A stretch of 41,476 nucleotides of DNA from Flavobacteriales bacterium (GCA_002706365.1 PALM01000016.1:1-41476), one strand, 5' to 3'; positions 1 to 7,768 are shown, counted from the first letter of the stretch. A program made the numbers and translations. Notes: generated by a model not told the origin, from the letters alone.

Positions 1-2
1 AG

Positions 3-143
3 CTAGCAAAGAAGGCAGAAGTGAATCGATTGAGAAAGGAGGGTGCGAAATACCTAGTGATCGATAAGCATGGGCAAGAGCAAATTGATTGGAATGGGGA
101 AATGGTCTTGGACAGAGAAGACTTTGTAGTAATAGAATTCTAA
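3..143 (+). CDS. C-terminal fragment of an unidentified protein
   Basis: The window opens inside a reading frame that runs from the left edge to a TAA at 141-143 and encodes about 46 residues. The fragment is charged, with a lysine/arginine-rich first third and an acidic, hydrophobic end (VVIEF at the C-terminus). I see no recognisable motif and cannot name the family. It is listed because the frame is open to the edge, reads as plausible protein, and is followed by a repeat-bearing intergenic region as expected after a gene end. The start lies outside the window. Confidence 0.5.
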   Translation, partial: LAKKAEVNRLRKEGAKYLVIDKHGQEQIDWNGEMVLDREDFVVIEF

Positions 144-277
144 TTTTTTTGCTGTTACGCAAGGGTTCTCTAAGGTATCACAAAGTAGCACAATGTCAGA
201 AACATGGTGAACCTTTGAGGAGTCTTTGTGCAGCCATTACACCCTCAGGTGGAATGGCCTTAGTGTAATAGCCAAAA

Positions 278-312
278 CATCTAAGTTCTAAAATCTAAAC
301 TCTAAGATCTTA
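278..312. repeat. Array of five 7-bp units (TCTAA type)
   Basis: Five consecutive heptamers can be read: CATCTAA, GTTCTAA, AATCTAA, ACTCTAA, GATCTTA. The array overlaps the 3' end of the minus-strand DinB-like gene. The CTA at 302-304 is that gene's TAG stop, and the last residues (LRS) are encoded by the repeat. It belongs to the same family as the arrays at 3712, 7880, 14192 and 14494. Confidence 0.7.
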
Positions 313-781
313 AATAATAGATCAAATCAGTAGCAGGAATCTCCTTTACTTCCAATTCCCTTAAGATCGTCACCACTTGTCCGCGATGGTAAGTAGCATG
401 ATTGAACACATGCATGAGGATTTGCCAGAAGGTCTGGGAGAATGAATTCCCTTTCAAGTCCTCATATGTGCATATGTTGTTCATTTCCTGTTCATTAAGT
501 CCTTCTACATAGGTCAATGTGTTCTCAGATTCCCATAAAAGCATATCCAATTCAAATACATCCAAAGTCTTGCTAGGCCAATTAGAAAGCACTGTCCCTC
601 CCAGCCTACTGATCCAGATCTTCTCCGCATCATAAATATGCGCGATTGTCAGTCGTAGAGTGGGAAAGCTACTTGCAACTTCTTTGTCGATCAGCTCCGG
701 ATCCAAGCCCTTGATCACATTCAGAATTCTTTGGTCTGCCCAGAGATTATAGCGGGCCATCATGAGGAAATTCTCTATCAT
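302..781 (-). CDS. DinB-family protein
   Basis: This 159-residue protein has the DinB/YfiT four-helix-bundle signature. It starts with a YNLWADQRIL helix and carries the usual triad of metal-ligand histidines: H48 (in AHIYDAEKIW) and H128/H132 (in FNHATYHRGQ). Family members are metal-dependent enzymes or thiol-transferase-like proteins; the substrate cannot be told from sequence. Length is normal for the family. The ATG at 781 is preceded by an AT-rich divergent region with an 11-bp dyad (809-838), shared with the plus-strand gene at 923. The C-terminus is unusual because the last codons and the stop come from a 7-bp repeat array. Confidence 0.88.
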   Translation of the reverse strand: MIENFLMMARYNLWADQRILNVIKGLDPELIDKEVASSFPTLRLTIAHIYDAEKIWISRLGGTVLSNWPSKTLDVFELDMLLWESENTLTYVEGLNEQEMNNICTYEDLKGNSFSQTFWQILMHVFNHATYHRGQVVTILRELEVKEIPATDLIYYLRS

Positions 782-808
782 AAGATTCTCAGTTTATGCA
801 CATTAAAC

Positions 809-838
809 TTATTAACAATTTTCAAATATTGTTAATAA
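809..838. promoter_or_regulatory. Perfect 11-bp inverted repeat between divergent genes (candidate operator)
   Basis: TTATTAACAAT at 809-819 and its exact complement ATTGTTAATAA at 828-838 flank an 8-bp spacer. The dyad lies 28 bp upstream of the DinB-like start and 85 bp upstream of the gene at 923. It is AT-rich and has no U-tract like a terminator, so a protein-binding operator is plausible. This is inference from symmetry and position only. Confidence 0.4.
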
Positions 839-890
839 CAATGTTGATAAGCATATTTACTAGGCTTCAATAGCCCTGCTAAATATGAAA

Positions 891-898
891 TACCTTTG
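891..898 (+). promoter_or_regulatory. Bacteroidota -7 element (TACCTTTG)
   Basis: TACCTTTG is an exact match to the TAnnTTTG -7 motif of Bacteroidota housekeeping promoters. It lies 24 bp before the ATG at 923, which would give a short leader. No clear TTG/TTTG -33 element is present at the usual spacing. Confidence 0.45.
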
Positions 899-922
899 AG
901 AAATCACTAGAAGCGCAATAAA

Positions 923-1465
923 ATGTTTACCAAGATCTTCGGAAAGAAGAAGTTAAAAGAAGACAAGCTCGCAAACATTTTCATCAACGCTAGCATGCAG
1001 GCCGTTGAAGACGGATTCGCCGACATCGAAGGTCTGATCAAAGATTCCCCGGAATTCATTAGAGAACCAAAGATCGAAGGAGGCGACAGCAAATTCCTTT
1101 TGATCGTGCTAGCTGCCAACTTAAAAGAGATTCCACGCCATTTACCGGCACATCAAGATAATCGTCTGATCAATATGATCATCACCAAGCTTTCGCATGT
1201 ATTCGATGTAGATTTCGATAAGTTGGAAGGCATTTTGCGTGAATATCAAAGTTATTTGAGCAGGGTAAATCATCCTTCAAATAACAACCTTTACGCAATG
1301 AGTAAGGCAGTATTCTACAAATACGATCTGGGACAGTATCAGGAAGATTACTTCCGCAATATGAATGTCCCAAACCCCATGTTCCTCAAACGCCTAGATG
1401 AAGCAATGTTGCTTTTCCTTTTTGATTGGAAGGCTTGCGCGGAGGAGTATTCCTTGATTCAATAG
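923..1465 (+). CDS. Conserved hypothetical protein, 180 aa
   Basis: This is a soluble, helix-rich 180-residue protein with no signal peptide or membrane segment. The N-terminus is basic (MFTKIFGKKKLKEDKLANIF) and is followed by an acidic helix and regions such as DNRLINMIITKLSHVFDVDF. I do not recognise a named domain. The ATG at 923 fits the -7 element at 891-898. The gene stands alone, divergent from the DinB-like gene, and ends just before a REP-like hairpin and a long repeat-filled gap. Codon use looks like that of its neighbours, so it is very likely a real gene. Confidence 0.75.
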   Translation: MFTKIFGKKKLKEDKLANIFINASMQAVEDGFADIEGLIKDSPEFIREPKIEGGDSKFLLIVLAANLKEIPRHLPAHQDNRLINMIITKLSHVFDVDFDKLEGILREYQSYLSRVNHPSNNNLYAMSKAVFYKYDLGQYQEDYFRNMNVPNPMFLKRLDEAMLLFLFDWKACAEEYSLIQ

Positions 1466-1472
1466 AGCCATT

Positions 1473-1495
1473 CCGCAGGATTGCAAATCCTGCGG
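1473..1495. repeat. REP-like palindrome with perfect 10-bp stem
   Basis: CCGCAGGATT (1473-1482) pairs perfectly with AATCCTGCGG (1486-1495) around the loop GCA. The core, GGATTGCAAATCC, has the same layout (GGAnTGCAAnTCC) as GGACTGCAAGTCC in the repeats downstream of the transposase at 24859. It lies 8 bp after the stop of the gene at 923, so it could also act as a transcript-end hairpin, but no U-tract follows. Confidence 0.7.
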
Positions 1496-1552
1496 TGCAC
1501 AGTAGTAACCTCTGTGAACCTCTGTGGTACAACTCATGATAGCCGATAGCCG

Positions 1553-1578
1553 TCCTCCTACGCCAAGGCTTCGGAGGA
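1553..1578. repeat. Imperfect palindrome, TCCTCC...GGAGGA
   Basis: TCCTCC (1553-1558) and GGAGGA (1573-1578) form the outer stem and GCC/GGC forms an inner stem. It is a second type of intergenic hairpin, flanked by duplicated AGCCGATAGCCG sequence on both sides (near 1540-1552 and 1584-1596). Confidence 0.5.
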
Positions 1579-1620
1579 TAAAATAGCCGATAGCCGAAAA
1601 ATATAATTTGGAACGCTCAG

Positions 1621-1637
1621 GCGGATATCTTGTCCGC
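1621..1637. repeat. REP-like palindrome, GCGGA...TCCGC
   Basis: The 17-bp element has a five-bp stem GCGGA/TCCGC. It differs at only two positions from the core of the hairpin upstream of the transposase gene (24737-24753), so it may be a distant member of that family. Confidence 0.5.
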
Positions 1638-1958
1638 TTGATAGGTTCACGCCAAGTACACAAAGGCATTAGGGATTAATATATCGCTGTGTCCTTTGTG
1701 CCTAGCGAAGCGACTCTGTGTAGCCGAAAAGCCATCAGGCTGAGAGGCTGCTGTGGTAGTAAAAGGAGGTAAATGAGGACGAGTTCGGCATTGCAAGGAG
1801 CGCAAAGAAAGTTTAGAAATGAAAAGCTTAAAGTTTCACATCTCAAATTTCATCCTTCGGCTGCGCTCAGGACAAGTATTTCACATTTGTCAAGGTTCTA
1901 AACTCTAGCTTCAATAATAAATCTTATTCCATAATTTAACCTCCGAATTCAAGCCAGG

Positions 1959-3026
1959 ATGACAAGCCTATCCATAACCTTAAGTATTCTCGCTATTCTG
2001 CTAAGCATACTCAGTATCTTACCTGAGATAAGGATAACCCATTGGTCTGTAAGAGCTCTTGACTTCATTAGGCTTCAACTTTTAGGGATACAGATCATTG
2101 TTTTTGTCCTGATCATTTCACTTCTTGATCTAGATGAATTATTGGTGGAGATAGCGCTTCTGCTCTTGAGCATATCTATCATCCGTCAACTCTGGATCAT
2201 TGCCCCTTATATAGCAATCAATAAGATTGTGGGTTATCCAAAGGATGCAGAACACAGCATTGAGTTGATCAGTATCAATGTATTGCAAAAGAATGAAGAC
2301 TATCAAAAGACCATTGAGCTTATTCGCGAATACCAGCCTGATCTTGTACTCACAATGGAGACCAATCGCAAATGGGAAAAGACATTGGAAGAGATCGAGG
2401 AAGACTATCCATATCAACACAAGGTCCCACTTGAAAATCGATATGGAATGCATCTTTACAGCAAGTTGAAAGTCGACAAGTTTGAGAGTCACTTTCTTAT
2501 CTCGGATGAGCGACCATCCATTCAAGCTCATTTAGTTGATAAAGCCGGCAATGAATTCATCTTTTGGGGAGTGCACCCTCCGCCACCCTCTCCGACGGAA
2601 TTGCCAACTTCCCGACAAAAAGATGCGGAATTAGTGAAGCTCGCCAAAATGATTCGCGAGAAGAAAGCCATGACCGTGGTAGCAGGTGATTTTAACAATG
2701 TATGCTGGTCGTTGAGCTCTCGATTATTTTCAAAGATCTCTCAATTGAAAGATGCTCGTTTTAGAAATGGAATCCACCCTTCCTTTCCGGTGCGACCAAG
2801 CTTGTTTCGCTTTCCACTAGATCTAATGTTCAATTCAAGGGGTATTGCAATCAATGAGATCAAAACCCTTAGAGACATTGGCTCAGACCACTTGCCAATC
2901 TATTCTAGATTTACCATCGAAAGTAATCGACCAAAGGAAAGGAAAGAAATTCCAAAAAATTTGAAAGAAGAGACTTCAGAGATCATTGAAGAAGGGAAAC
3001 AAGCTGCAAAGGAAGAGAATGTATAG
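1959..3026 (+). CDS. Endonuclease/exonuclease/phosphatase (EEP) family membrane protein
   Basis: The 355-residue protein begins with about three hydrophobic segments (roughly residues 4-22, 38-57, 60-88) and continues with an EEP (DNase I-like) domain from about residue 100. The catalytic set is intact: N107 (SINV), E134 (TMETN), H206 (GVHPPPP), D244 and N246 (GDFNN), D288 (PLDLMF), D310/H311 (GSDHLP). This arrangement resembles the YafD type of membrane-anchored EEP proteins, whose substrates are not established. The last about 35 residues are a charged, helical tail. It is transcribed just before the membrane protein at 3081, which has its own candidate promoter. Confidence 0.88.
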   Translation: MTSLSITLSILAILLSILSILPEIRITHWSVRALDFIRLQLLGIQIIVFVLIISLLDLDELLVEIALLLLSISIIRQLWIIAPYIAINKIVGYPKDAEHSIELISINVLQKNEDYQKTIELIREYQPDLVLTMETNRKWEKTLEEIEEDYPYQHKVPLENRYGMHLYSKLKVDKFESHFLISDERPSIQAHLVDKAGNEFIFWGVHPPPPSPTELPTSRQKDAELVKLAKMIREKKAMTVVAGDFNNVCWSLSSRLFSKISQLKDARFRNGIHPSFPVRPSLFRFPLDLMFNSRGIAINEIKTLRDIGSDHLPIYSRFTIESNRPKERKEIPKNLKEETSEIIEEGKQAAKEENV

Positions 3027-3030
3027 AGGA

Positions 3031-3060
3031 TTTGAGAGATAGGATAAATTTATACCTTTA
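3031..3060 (+). promoter_or_regulatory. Candidate Bacteroidota promoter for the gene at 3081
   Basis: TTTG at 3031-3034 is followed after 18 bp by TACCTTTA (3053-3060), one base off the TAnnTTTG consensus. The ATG at 3081 is 20 bp further on. Spacing fits Bacteroidota sigma-A promoters; the -7 element is imperfect. Confidence 0.4.
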
Positions 3061-3080
3061 GCAAAACCAAACATAAAATC

Positions 3081-3710
3081 ATGTTTATAGGACACTATGC
3101 TCTTGCATTTGGAGCAAAAAAGATCAACAAGCTTCCATCTTTAGCTTTAATGTTCATTGCTGTCCAACTGCTTGACCATCTTTGGCCCATTTTTGTCCTT
3201 CTCGGAATAGAATCCTTTACCATAGAAGCAGGGTATACAGAATTAACTCCCTTAAATTTTAGTCATTACCCATATTCCCATAGTTTGCTAGCAGCCATAT
3301 TCTGGGCTGTGATCTTTGGAGGTATTTACTTTTTGATCAAGAAGAATAAGAATAATGCCTTGCTTCTAGGAGCCTTGGTTATTAGTCATTGGGTGCTCGA
3401 CTTATTAACTCATGCTCCAGATCTTCCCCTTTCTCCTTTTGGAGACACCAAATTGGGATTGGGTCTGTGGAATTACCCTGTAGTTGAGGTCATTATCGAA
3501 TTCGGACTATTTATAGTTGGTGTGTTTTACTACAAGAAAGTCATGCAACCAAAGCGAAAATTTGCCTTTTGGTCATTGGTTGTTTTTCTAATGATAGTAT
3601 ACTTTATGAATGTTCTGGGCCCACCTCCCCCATCTATTGAAGCTGTAGCATGGTCGGCAAATGCCATGTGGTTAATGGTACTTTGGGCATGGTGGATAGA
3701 GAAGAATTAA
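3081..3710 (+). CDS. YdjM-like (PF04307-type) integral membrane protein
   Basis: This 209-residue, very hydrophobic protein has about five or six membrane segments. Histidine/aspartate motifs sit at segment ends: GHYALAFGAKK at the N-terminus, LLDHLWP, HYPYSHSLLAA near residue 66, and SHWVLDLLTHAPDLP near residue 108. This pattern matches the YdjM/DUF457-like family, often annotated as metal-dependent membrane hydrolases. The biochemical reaction is unproven. It ends 11 bp from the convergent flavoprotein gene, and the gap is filled by a 7-bp repeat array. Confidence 0.75.
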   Translation: MFIGHYALAFGAKKINKLPSLALMFIAVQLLDHLWPIFVLLGIESFTIEAGYTELTPLNFSHYPYSHSLLAAIFWAVIFGGIYFLIKKNKNNALLLGALVISHWVLDLLTHAPDLPLSPFGDTKLGLGLWNYPVVEVIIEFGLFIVGVFYYKKVMQPKRKFAFWSLVVFLMIVYFMNVLGPPPPSIEAVAWSANAMWLMVLWAWWIEKN

Positions 3711-3711
3711 A

Positions 3712-3746
3712 AGTCTCGGCTCTAAATTCTAGGTTCTAGACTCTGA
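3712..3746. repeat. Array of five 7-bp units (TCTAG type)
   Basis: Units are AGTCTCG, GCTCTAA, ATTCTAG, GTTCTAG, ACTCTGA. The array begins one base after the stop of the plus-strand gene and runs into the 3' end of the minus-strand flavoprotein gene. There it encodes the last residues (SLEPRI) and supplies the TAG stop (CTA at 3722-3724). Confidence 0.75.
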
Positions 3747-4939
3747 TTTATTGCGCTAGCCGCAATAAAGCCAGTAGTCCACGCCGCTTGAAAATTAAAT
3801 CCACCCGTCAAGCCATCCACATTGATCACTTCACCCGCAAAATAAAGCCCTTTCACCTTTTTGCTCTCCATGGTCTTCATATCGATCCCTTTGAGGTCTA
3901 CTCCACCGCAAGTGACAAACTCCTCTTTGAAAGTGGTCTTGCCTTCTGCATGATAGAGGTCTTTTTCCAAAACCTCTTCCAGTTTCATTAATTGCTGCTT
4001 GTTGAGATCTGCCCAATTTAGCTTTTCAGCAATCCCGGCTCTATCCAGCAAATAAGCCCAGAAACGCTTACTGAATTCTTCCGGCTTCAATAGATTCACT
4101 TGCTTATTGGCAGCATGCTTTCTTTGTTCATTGATAAAATCCCCTGCATTGGGGAGCCACTCTACCTCAAATTTGAATTTGTAATTCTTAGAATGCAAAT
4201 AATCTGCAGCTCTGGCTGATAGTTTTAGCACGGCCGGACCGCTCATTCCCCAATGGGTGAATAATAGTGGTCCATAAGCCTCTTCATTCGTTCCAAGGAT
4301 CTTGATATTGGCTTGCTGAGATAATCCCATCAACTCATTGCTAGGATGCTTTGGCAAATTGAAAGTAAATAATGATGGAATAGGATCTTTGATCTGATGT
4401 CCTAGTTTTTCAATCCACTCATATGCCTTTTTCTTGGGGTGTCCTCCTGCAGCGATGATCAAATAATCGGAGCTAATCACTTTACCATCAGCCAGACTAA
4501 TTTCAAAGCGATCTGTTCTACGCACCGATTTCACTTCAGCCTGCTTCCAGATTGAGATTCCCCTATTCTCAGCCTCATTCAAAAAGCAATCAATAATGGT
4601 TTGAGAAGAGTCTGTAGAGGGAAACATTCTACCATCCTCTTCTACTTTCAACTCAATATCTCTATCGGCAAACCAGCCAATGGTATCTGAAGTATAGAAT
4701 CTATGAAAGGGCCCCAAAAGTTCTTTTTCTCCTCTAGGGTAGTACTTGCTCAATTCTTTTTGCTCAAAACAGGCATGTGTGACATTACATCGTCCACCCC
4801 CACTCACCTTGACCTTAGAAAGAAGCTTATTGCTCTTTTCCAGGATCAGGATCTCAGTACCGGGAATACCATCAGCCAAATTCAGAGCTGCAAAAAATCC
4901 AGCTGCTCCCCCACCTACAATTACCACCTGCTTATGCAT
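3722..4939 (-). CDS. HI0933-family (YhiN/BaiN-type) FAD-dependent oxidoreductase
   Basis: The 405-residue protein has the family hallmarks: an N-terminal dinucleotide-binding GGGAAG (residues 9-14), the diagnostic SGGGRCN (46-52), and a C-terminal GEVINVDGLTGGFN stretch followed by AAWTTGFIAA. The ATG at 4939 places the Rossmann fold at the expected position. Family members are flavoproteins; some reduce unsaturated steroid acids, but the substrate of most is unknown. The gene is single, convergent with the YdjM-like gene. Its last six residues are encoded by a 7-bp repeat array and are unlikely to belong to the ancestral protein. Confidence 0.9.
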   Translation of the reverse strand: MHKQVVIVGGGAAGFFAALNLADGIPGTEILILEKSNKLLSKVKVSGGGRCNVTHACFEQKELSKYYPRGEKELLGPFHRFYTSDTIGWFADRDIELKVEEDGRMFPSTDSSQTIIDCFLNEAENRGISIWKQAEVKSVRRTDRFEISLADGKVISSDYLIIAAGGHPKKKAYEWIEKLGHQIKDPIPSLFTFNLPKHPSNELMGLSQQANIKILGTNEEAYGPLLFTHWGMSGPAVLKLSARAADYLHSKNYKFKFEVEWLPNAGDFINEQRKHAANKQVNLLKPEEFSKRFWAYLLDRAGIAEKLNWADLNKQQLMKLEEVLEKDLYHAEGKTTFKEEFVTCGGVDLKGIDMKTMESKKVKGLYFAGEVINVDGLTGGFNFQAAWTTGFIAASAINQSLEPRI

Positions 4940-5060
4940 GCTGCAAAATAAAGCTTTTAAGAGGAGAGCTTAAATTGTATATCTTAGGTGAGAATTGATT
5001 TATTAACTGAATGAAAGGATAGTCGTACCGACTGAATTTTATGTTTGGCGTTTTAAAAGC

Positions 5061-5501
5061 ATGAATACTGAAACAGAAGGAATAGAAAGCATTGATAAGG
5101 AATTTCCTAAGATCGGCGAGAGACTGAATGCCGCTACAGTTGATGGCATTATTATCGTAGGATTCATTATCCTTATTTCACTGCTCTTTTCCAATTTTGA
5201 AGAAGTTGCAAATTCTTGGAGGATTAGCGCTTTTGTTTTTGTCTTCTTTTTATACGACCCCATATTCACAAGTCTATTTGGTGGAACTCTAGGCCATATG
5301 ATGTTTAATCTAAGCGTTAGCAGGCTATCCAATGAAAAGAGAAAGCTCTCTTTTCCCTCAGCAATCTTAAGATTCATCATTAAAGCTTCTCTGGGTATAA
5401 TCTCACTATTCACCATAAATAACAATGAGAATAAAATGGCTATTCACGATATGGCAGTGGGATCGGTCATGGTGTATAGAAACACCAAATCGAAGGCTTA
5501 A
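5061..5501 (+). CDS. RDD-family membrane protein
   Basis: This 146-residue protein has two or three hydrophobic segments (about 30-45, 55-75 and 105-120). The RDD-type opening ERLNAATVDGIII has its arginine/aspartate pair at the start of the first segment, and the GGTLGHMMFNLSV loop and IHDMAVGSVMVY end are typical of the family. RDD proteins are small membrane proteins of mostly unknown, possibly transport-related, function. It appears monocistronic, with 119 bp upstream and 172 bp downstream. Confidence 0.82.
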   Translation: MNTETEGIESIDKEFPKIGERLNAATVDGIIIVGFIILISLLFSNFEEVANSWRISAFVFVFFLYDPIFTSLFGGTLGHMMFNLSVSRLSNEKRKLSFPSAILRFIIKASLGIISLFTINNNENKMAIHDMAVGSVMVYRNTKSKA

Positions 5502-5673
5502 TCTTTATCCGATTATTGTTTTCTATTGGTTCAAAAATGTCTTGAAAAAAGAACTAATCTTTTTTTTCAACTGATCTACAGATTGCGAAAATCTTCTAAT
5601 TTTAATGCCACAAAAGCCTGAGCCTTAATAGTTAAGAGCACTCAATTTCCTTTTGCTAAGCACCGCTATTTAA

Positions 5674-6282
5674 ATGATTCATCCAAACACTGAGCTAAAG
5701 TTCATTAGTAATGAAGTTGGCTATGGAGTTGTTGCTAAACAGTTCATTCCCGCAGGCACAATTACATGGGTTCTAGACAAACTAGACAGAGAATTCAGTC
5801 CATTGGAATTCCAGCAAATGGATCCAATCTATCAGGAAATTCTAGACACATACACTTTTAGAAACAATAACGGAAACTTGATCCTCTGCTGGGATAATGG
5901 CAGATATGTGAATCACAGTTTCAATTCGAATTGTCTTACCACAGCATATGATTTCGAGATCGCTATTCGCGATATTCAGCCAGGAGAGCAACTGACCGAT
6001 GATTATGGTTATCTAAACATTACAGCACCATTCCGAGGGATGGATGAGGGCACAAGAAGAAAAACGGTCTATCCTAACGACCTCACCAAATATTATAAGA
6101 GCTGGGATAACAAGATCAAAAAGGTCTTTCATAAGATCGCAAAGATTGAACAACCTTTGCAGCAGGTAGTGAGTCCAGAGACTTGGGAGAAAATTGAGAA
6201 GATCATTATGGGAGAGGAAGAATTAGATTCTATCTTAGCCAATTACTTTGACGACCAAAAACAGTTTAAGAAAGACTTATAA
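5674..6282 (+). CDS. SET-domain protein (putative protein-lysine methyltransferase)
   Basis: The 202-residue protein carries a compact SET domain: GYGVVAKQFIPAGT (16-29), the NHS signature in RYVNHSFNSNC (78-87), and GEQLTDDYGYL (104-114). These are the SAM- and catalysis-linked motifs of the SET family. No cysteine-rich post-SET segment is present; a charged tail of about 80 residues follows. Family knowledge suggests transfer of methyl groups to protein lysines, but the target is unknown. No secretion signal is seen. The gene is followed after 6 bp by a small membrane protein gene, so the two are probably co-transcribed. Confidence 0.82.
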   Translation: MIHPNTELKFISNEVGYGVVAKQFIPAGTITWVLDKLDREFSPLEFQQMDPIYQEILDTYTFRNNNGNLILCWDNGRYVNHSFNSNCLTTAYDFEIAIRDIQPGEQLTDDYGYLNITAPFRGMDEGTRRKTVYPNDLTKYYKSWDNKIKKVFHKIAKIEQPLQQVVSPETWEKIEKIIMGEEELDSILANYFDDQKQFKKDL

Positions 6283-6288
6283 GAAAAT

Positions 6289-6669
6289 ATGTCAAAAAGA
6301 ACTGCTCTACATATCATCCTTTTAATGCTAAGCGCATTGTTGATCTTTCACCTTTTGGTGATTGCCCAGATCATTTCCTTTGATCAAGTTTGGGGAGGAA
6401 GATTGAAGTCGGAAACTGAAATGTACCGTTTTGAGGGCTTCTCGGTTATTTTAACCACTTTCATGATGGTGATTCTGGGCATTAAAAACCGCCTCCTGAA
6501 GGCTGGAAAGAACAATAAGATCATCAACATTCTTATCTGGCTTTTTGCAGCCTTTTTCCTACTCAACACCTTCGGCAACTTAATGGCCGAAAGTAAGCTT
6601 GAGATGATCATTGGCTCTCTTTTTACCATCAGTGCTGGCCTGCTCTGCATCGTCATTGCTAAGAAATAG
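6289..6669 (+). CDS. Small four-helix membrane protein of unknown function
   Basis: This 126-residue protein is mostly hydrophobic with four predicted membrane segments (about 8-30, 48-64, 78-97, 103-123) joined by short charged loops. I do not recognise a family. It starts 6 bp after the SET-domain gene and probably shares its transcript. Length, codon use and clean segment periodicity support a real gene. Confidence 0.7.
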   Translation: MSKRTALHIILLMLSALLIFHLLVIAQIISFDQVWGGRLKSETEMYRFEGFSVILTTFMMVILGIKNRLLKAGKNNKIINILIWLFAAFFLLNTFGNLMAESKLEMIIGSLFTISAGLLCIVIAKK

Positions 6670-6717
6670 AGCAAAACTGCTTAATTTCATTGTCCATTAT
6701 CTACAATCACTCTCAAT

Positions 6718-7092
6718 ATGACTGATATCAAGGCAATTAATATCATGGAGAAATTCTCTCTCTTTGATAAGGAATGGACTCCACATATCATTGGCGAATT
6801 GAACGGACAGTATGTCAAGCTGTGCAAGCTAAAAGACGACTTCGTATGGCATAGTCATGAAAATGAAGATGAGCTCTTTCTAGTTTTCAAGGGTACTTTG
6901 CTGATCGACATCAAAGATGGCAAGACTGTTGAAGTAAAGGAAGGCGAGATGGTAATTATCCCCAAAGGTGTGGAGCACAGACCCCATACCAATGGTGAAA
7001 TTGTACTGAACTTACTTTTTGAACCTAAATCAACGCAGCATACAGGAGATGTGGAAGATGAACTCACAGTGAAGAAACTGGATTGGATTTAA
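6718..7092 (+). CDS. Cupin-domain protein
   Basis: The 124-residue protein is a single-domain cupin. Motif 1 is WHSHENEDELFLVFKG with metal-ligand candidates H45, H47 and E51; motif 2 is PKGVEHRPH with H87. The complete ligand set suggests a metal-binding beta-barrel. Small cupins serve as isomerases, dioxygenases or sensors, and the specific role is not readable here. It lies 48 bp after the small membrane protein gene and 72 bp before a secreted protein gene. Confidence 0.88.
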   Translation: MTDIKAINIMEKFSLFDKEWTPHIIGELNGQYVKLCKLKDDFVWHSHENEDELFLVFKGTLLIDIKDGKTVEVKEGEMVIIPKGVEHRPHTNGEIVLNLLFEPKSTQHTGDVEDELTVKKLDWI

Positions 7093-7164
7093 CATATCTA
7101 ATGATTTTAAATCCAATTCTCAGATCGACCTTCCCTATCTTTATTCTCTCAAACAAAAATTCCT

Positions 7165-7731
7165 ATGAAAGCAATTCTCAGTCTTTTAACTCTATTCATA
7201 TCCCTTAGTCTTTTCGCTCAAAAAGATCAAATCGAAAATACCTTCAACAACTATATTGAAGCTACTCATGCTGTAAATGTTGGTGATCAGCTGGATTATT
7301 TTTATCCACAGATGTTTGAATATTTCCCAAGAGAGAAAATGCTTGAAGGACTTACAAAGACTCGTGAAAATGGAAAGATCAGTCTGGAAAATGAGCGCTT
7401 GGTTTCCATTTCAGAGGTGCTGACGGAAGGAGGTAAGAAGTTTGCCCTACTCACCTATCAAGTAGACCTCAATCTCAATGTAGCTGAACTAAAAGGACAA
7501 GAAGGAGCCGACGAAGCTATTGCCAATATGACTAAAGACTATGTTGAGCAACATGGTGAGGAGAATGTAAGTTTCGACGGAGAGAACTATGTCTTTACCA
7601 TTACTTTCACCAATACCCTTTATGCCATCTTGGATAAGAAACTAGGTAGCTGGAAATTCCTGCCGAAGGATGAAACCTCAACGATGATAACTGAGCAAGT
7701 GATTCCTGAAGGGATTAGAGCAAGATTATAA
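7165..7731 (+). CDS. Secreted protein of unknown function, 188 aa
   Basis: An N-terminal signal peptide is clear (MKAILSLLTLFISLSLFAQ, cleavage probably after FA). The mature part is about 170 residues with a helix-rich start (IENTFNNYIEATHAVNVGD) and later beta-rich segments. The opening resembles NTF2-like/SnoaL-type folds, but no diagnostic motif confirms this. The protein should be periplasmic or exported. A 7-bp repeat array starts three bases after its stop. Confidence 0.72.
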   Translation: MKAILSLLTLFISLSLFAQKDQIENTFNNYIEATHAVNVGDQLDYFYPQMFEYFPREKMLEGLTKTRENGKISLENERLVSISEVLTEGGKKFALLTYQVDLNLNVAELKGQEGADEAIANMTKDYVEQHGEENVSFDGENYVFTITFTNTLYAILDKKLGSWKFLPKDETSTMITEQVIPEGIRARL

Positions 7732-7733
7732 TT

Positions 7734-7768
7734 GCTTGATGCTTGATGCCGGAAGCCAGAAGCTGGTC
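7734..7768. repeat. Array of five 7-bp units (GAAGC type)
   Basis: Units are GCTTGAT, GCTTGAT, GCCGGAA, GCCAGAA, GCTGGTC. A 16-base stretch (GGAAGCCAGAAGCTGG) is identical to part of the dnaX linker array at 23786-23801, linking the intergenic and coding arrays. A CCTTCGACTCCGCTCAG element follows directly. Confidence 0.65.

Larger units (their letters stand above)
1466..1958. other. 493-bp gene-free region packed with repeats
   Basis: No supported gene lies here. The region holds three hairpin-forming REP-like elements (1473-1495, 1553-1578, 1621-1637), phrases of the CTCTGTGAACCTCTGTGG type at 1510-1530 and 1685-1720, a CCTTCGGCTGCGCTCAGGA element near 1853 that resembles one at 7769, and a weak two-to-three-unit 7-bp array at 1894-1914. 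It looks like a site where several repeat families have accumulated. Open frames here are low-complexity and unsupported. Confidence 0.65.

Noticed and set aside
144-301. Possible small RNA or tRNA in the first intergenic region
   Set aside because: An ATTACAC/GTGTAAT inverted repeat is present (236-269), but no cloverleaf, promoter or terminator is visible.
1394-1669. Minus-strand open frame of 91 codons over the 3' end of the gene at 923 and the repeat region
   Set aside because: Its sequence is largely repeat-derived and overlaps a better-supported gene.
2139-2531. Minus-strand open frame of 130 codons opposite the EEP gene
   Set aside because: It lies wholly opposite a well-supported gene with intact catalytic residues and has no recognisable protein pattern.
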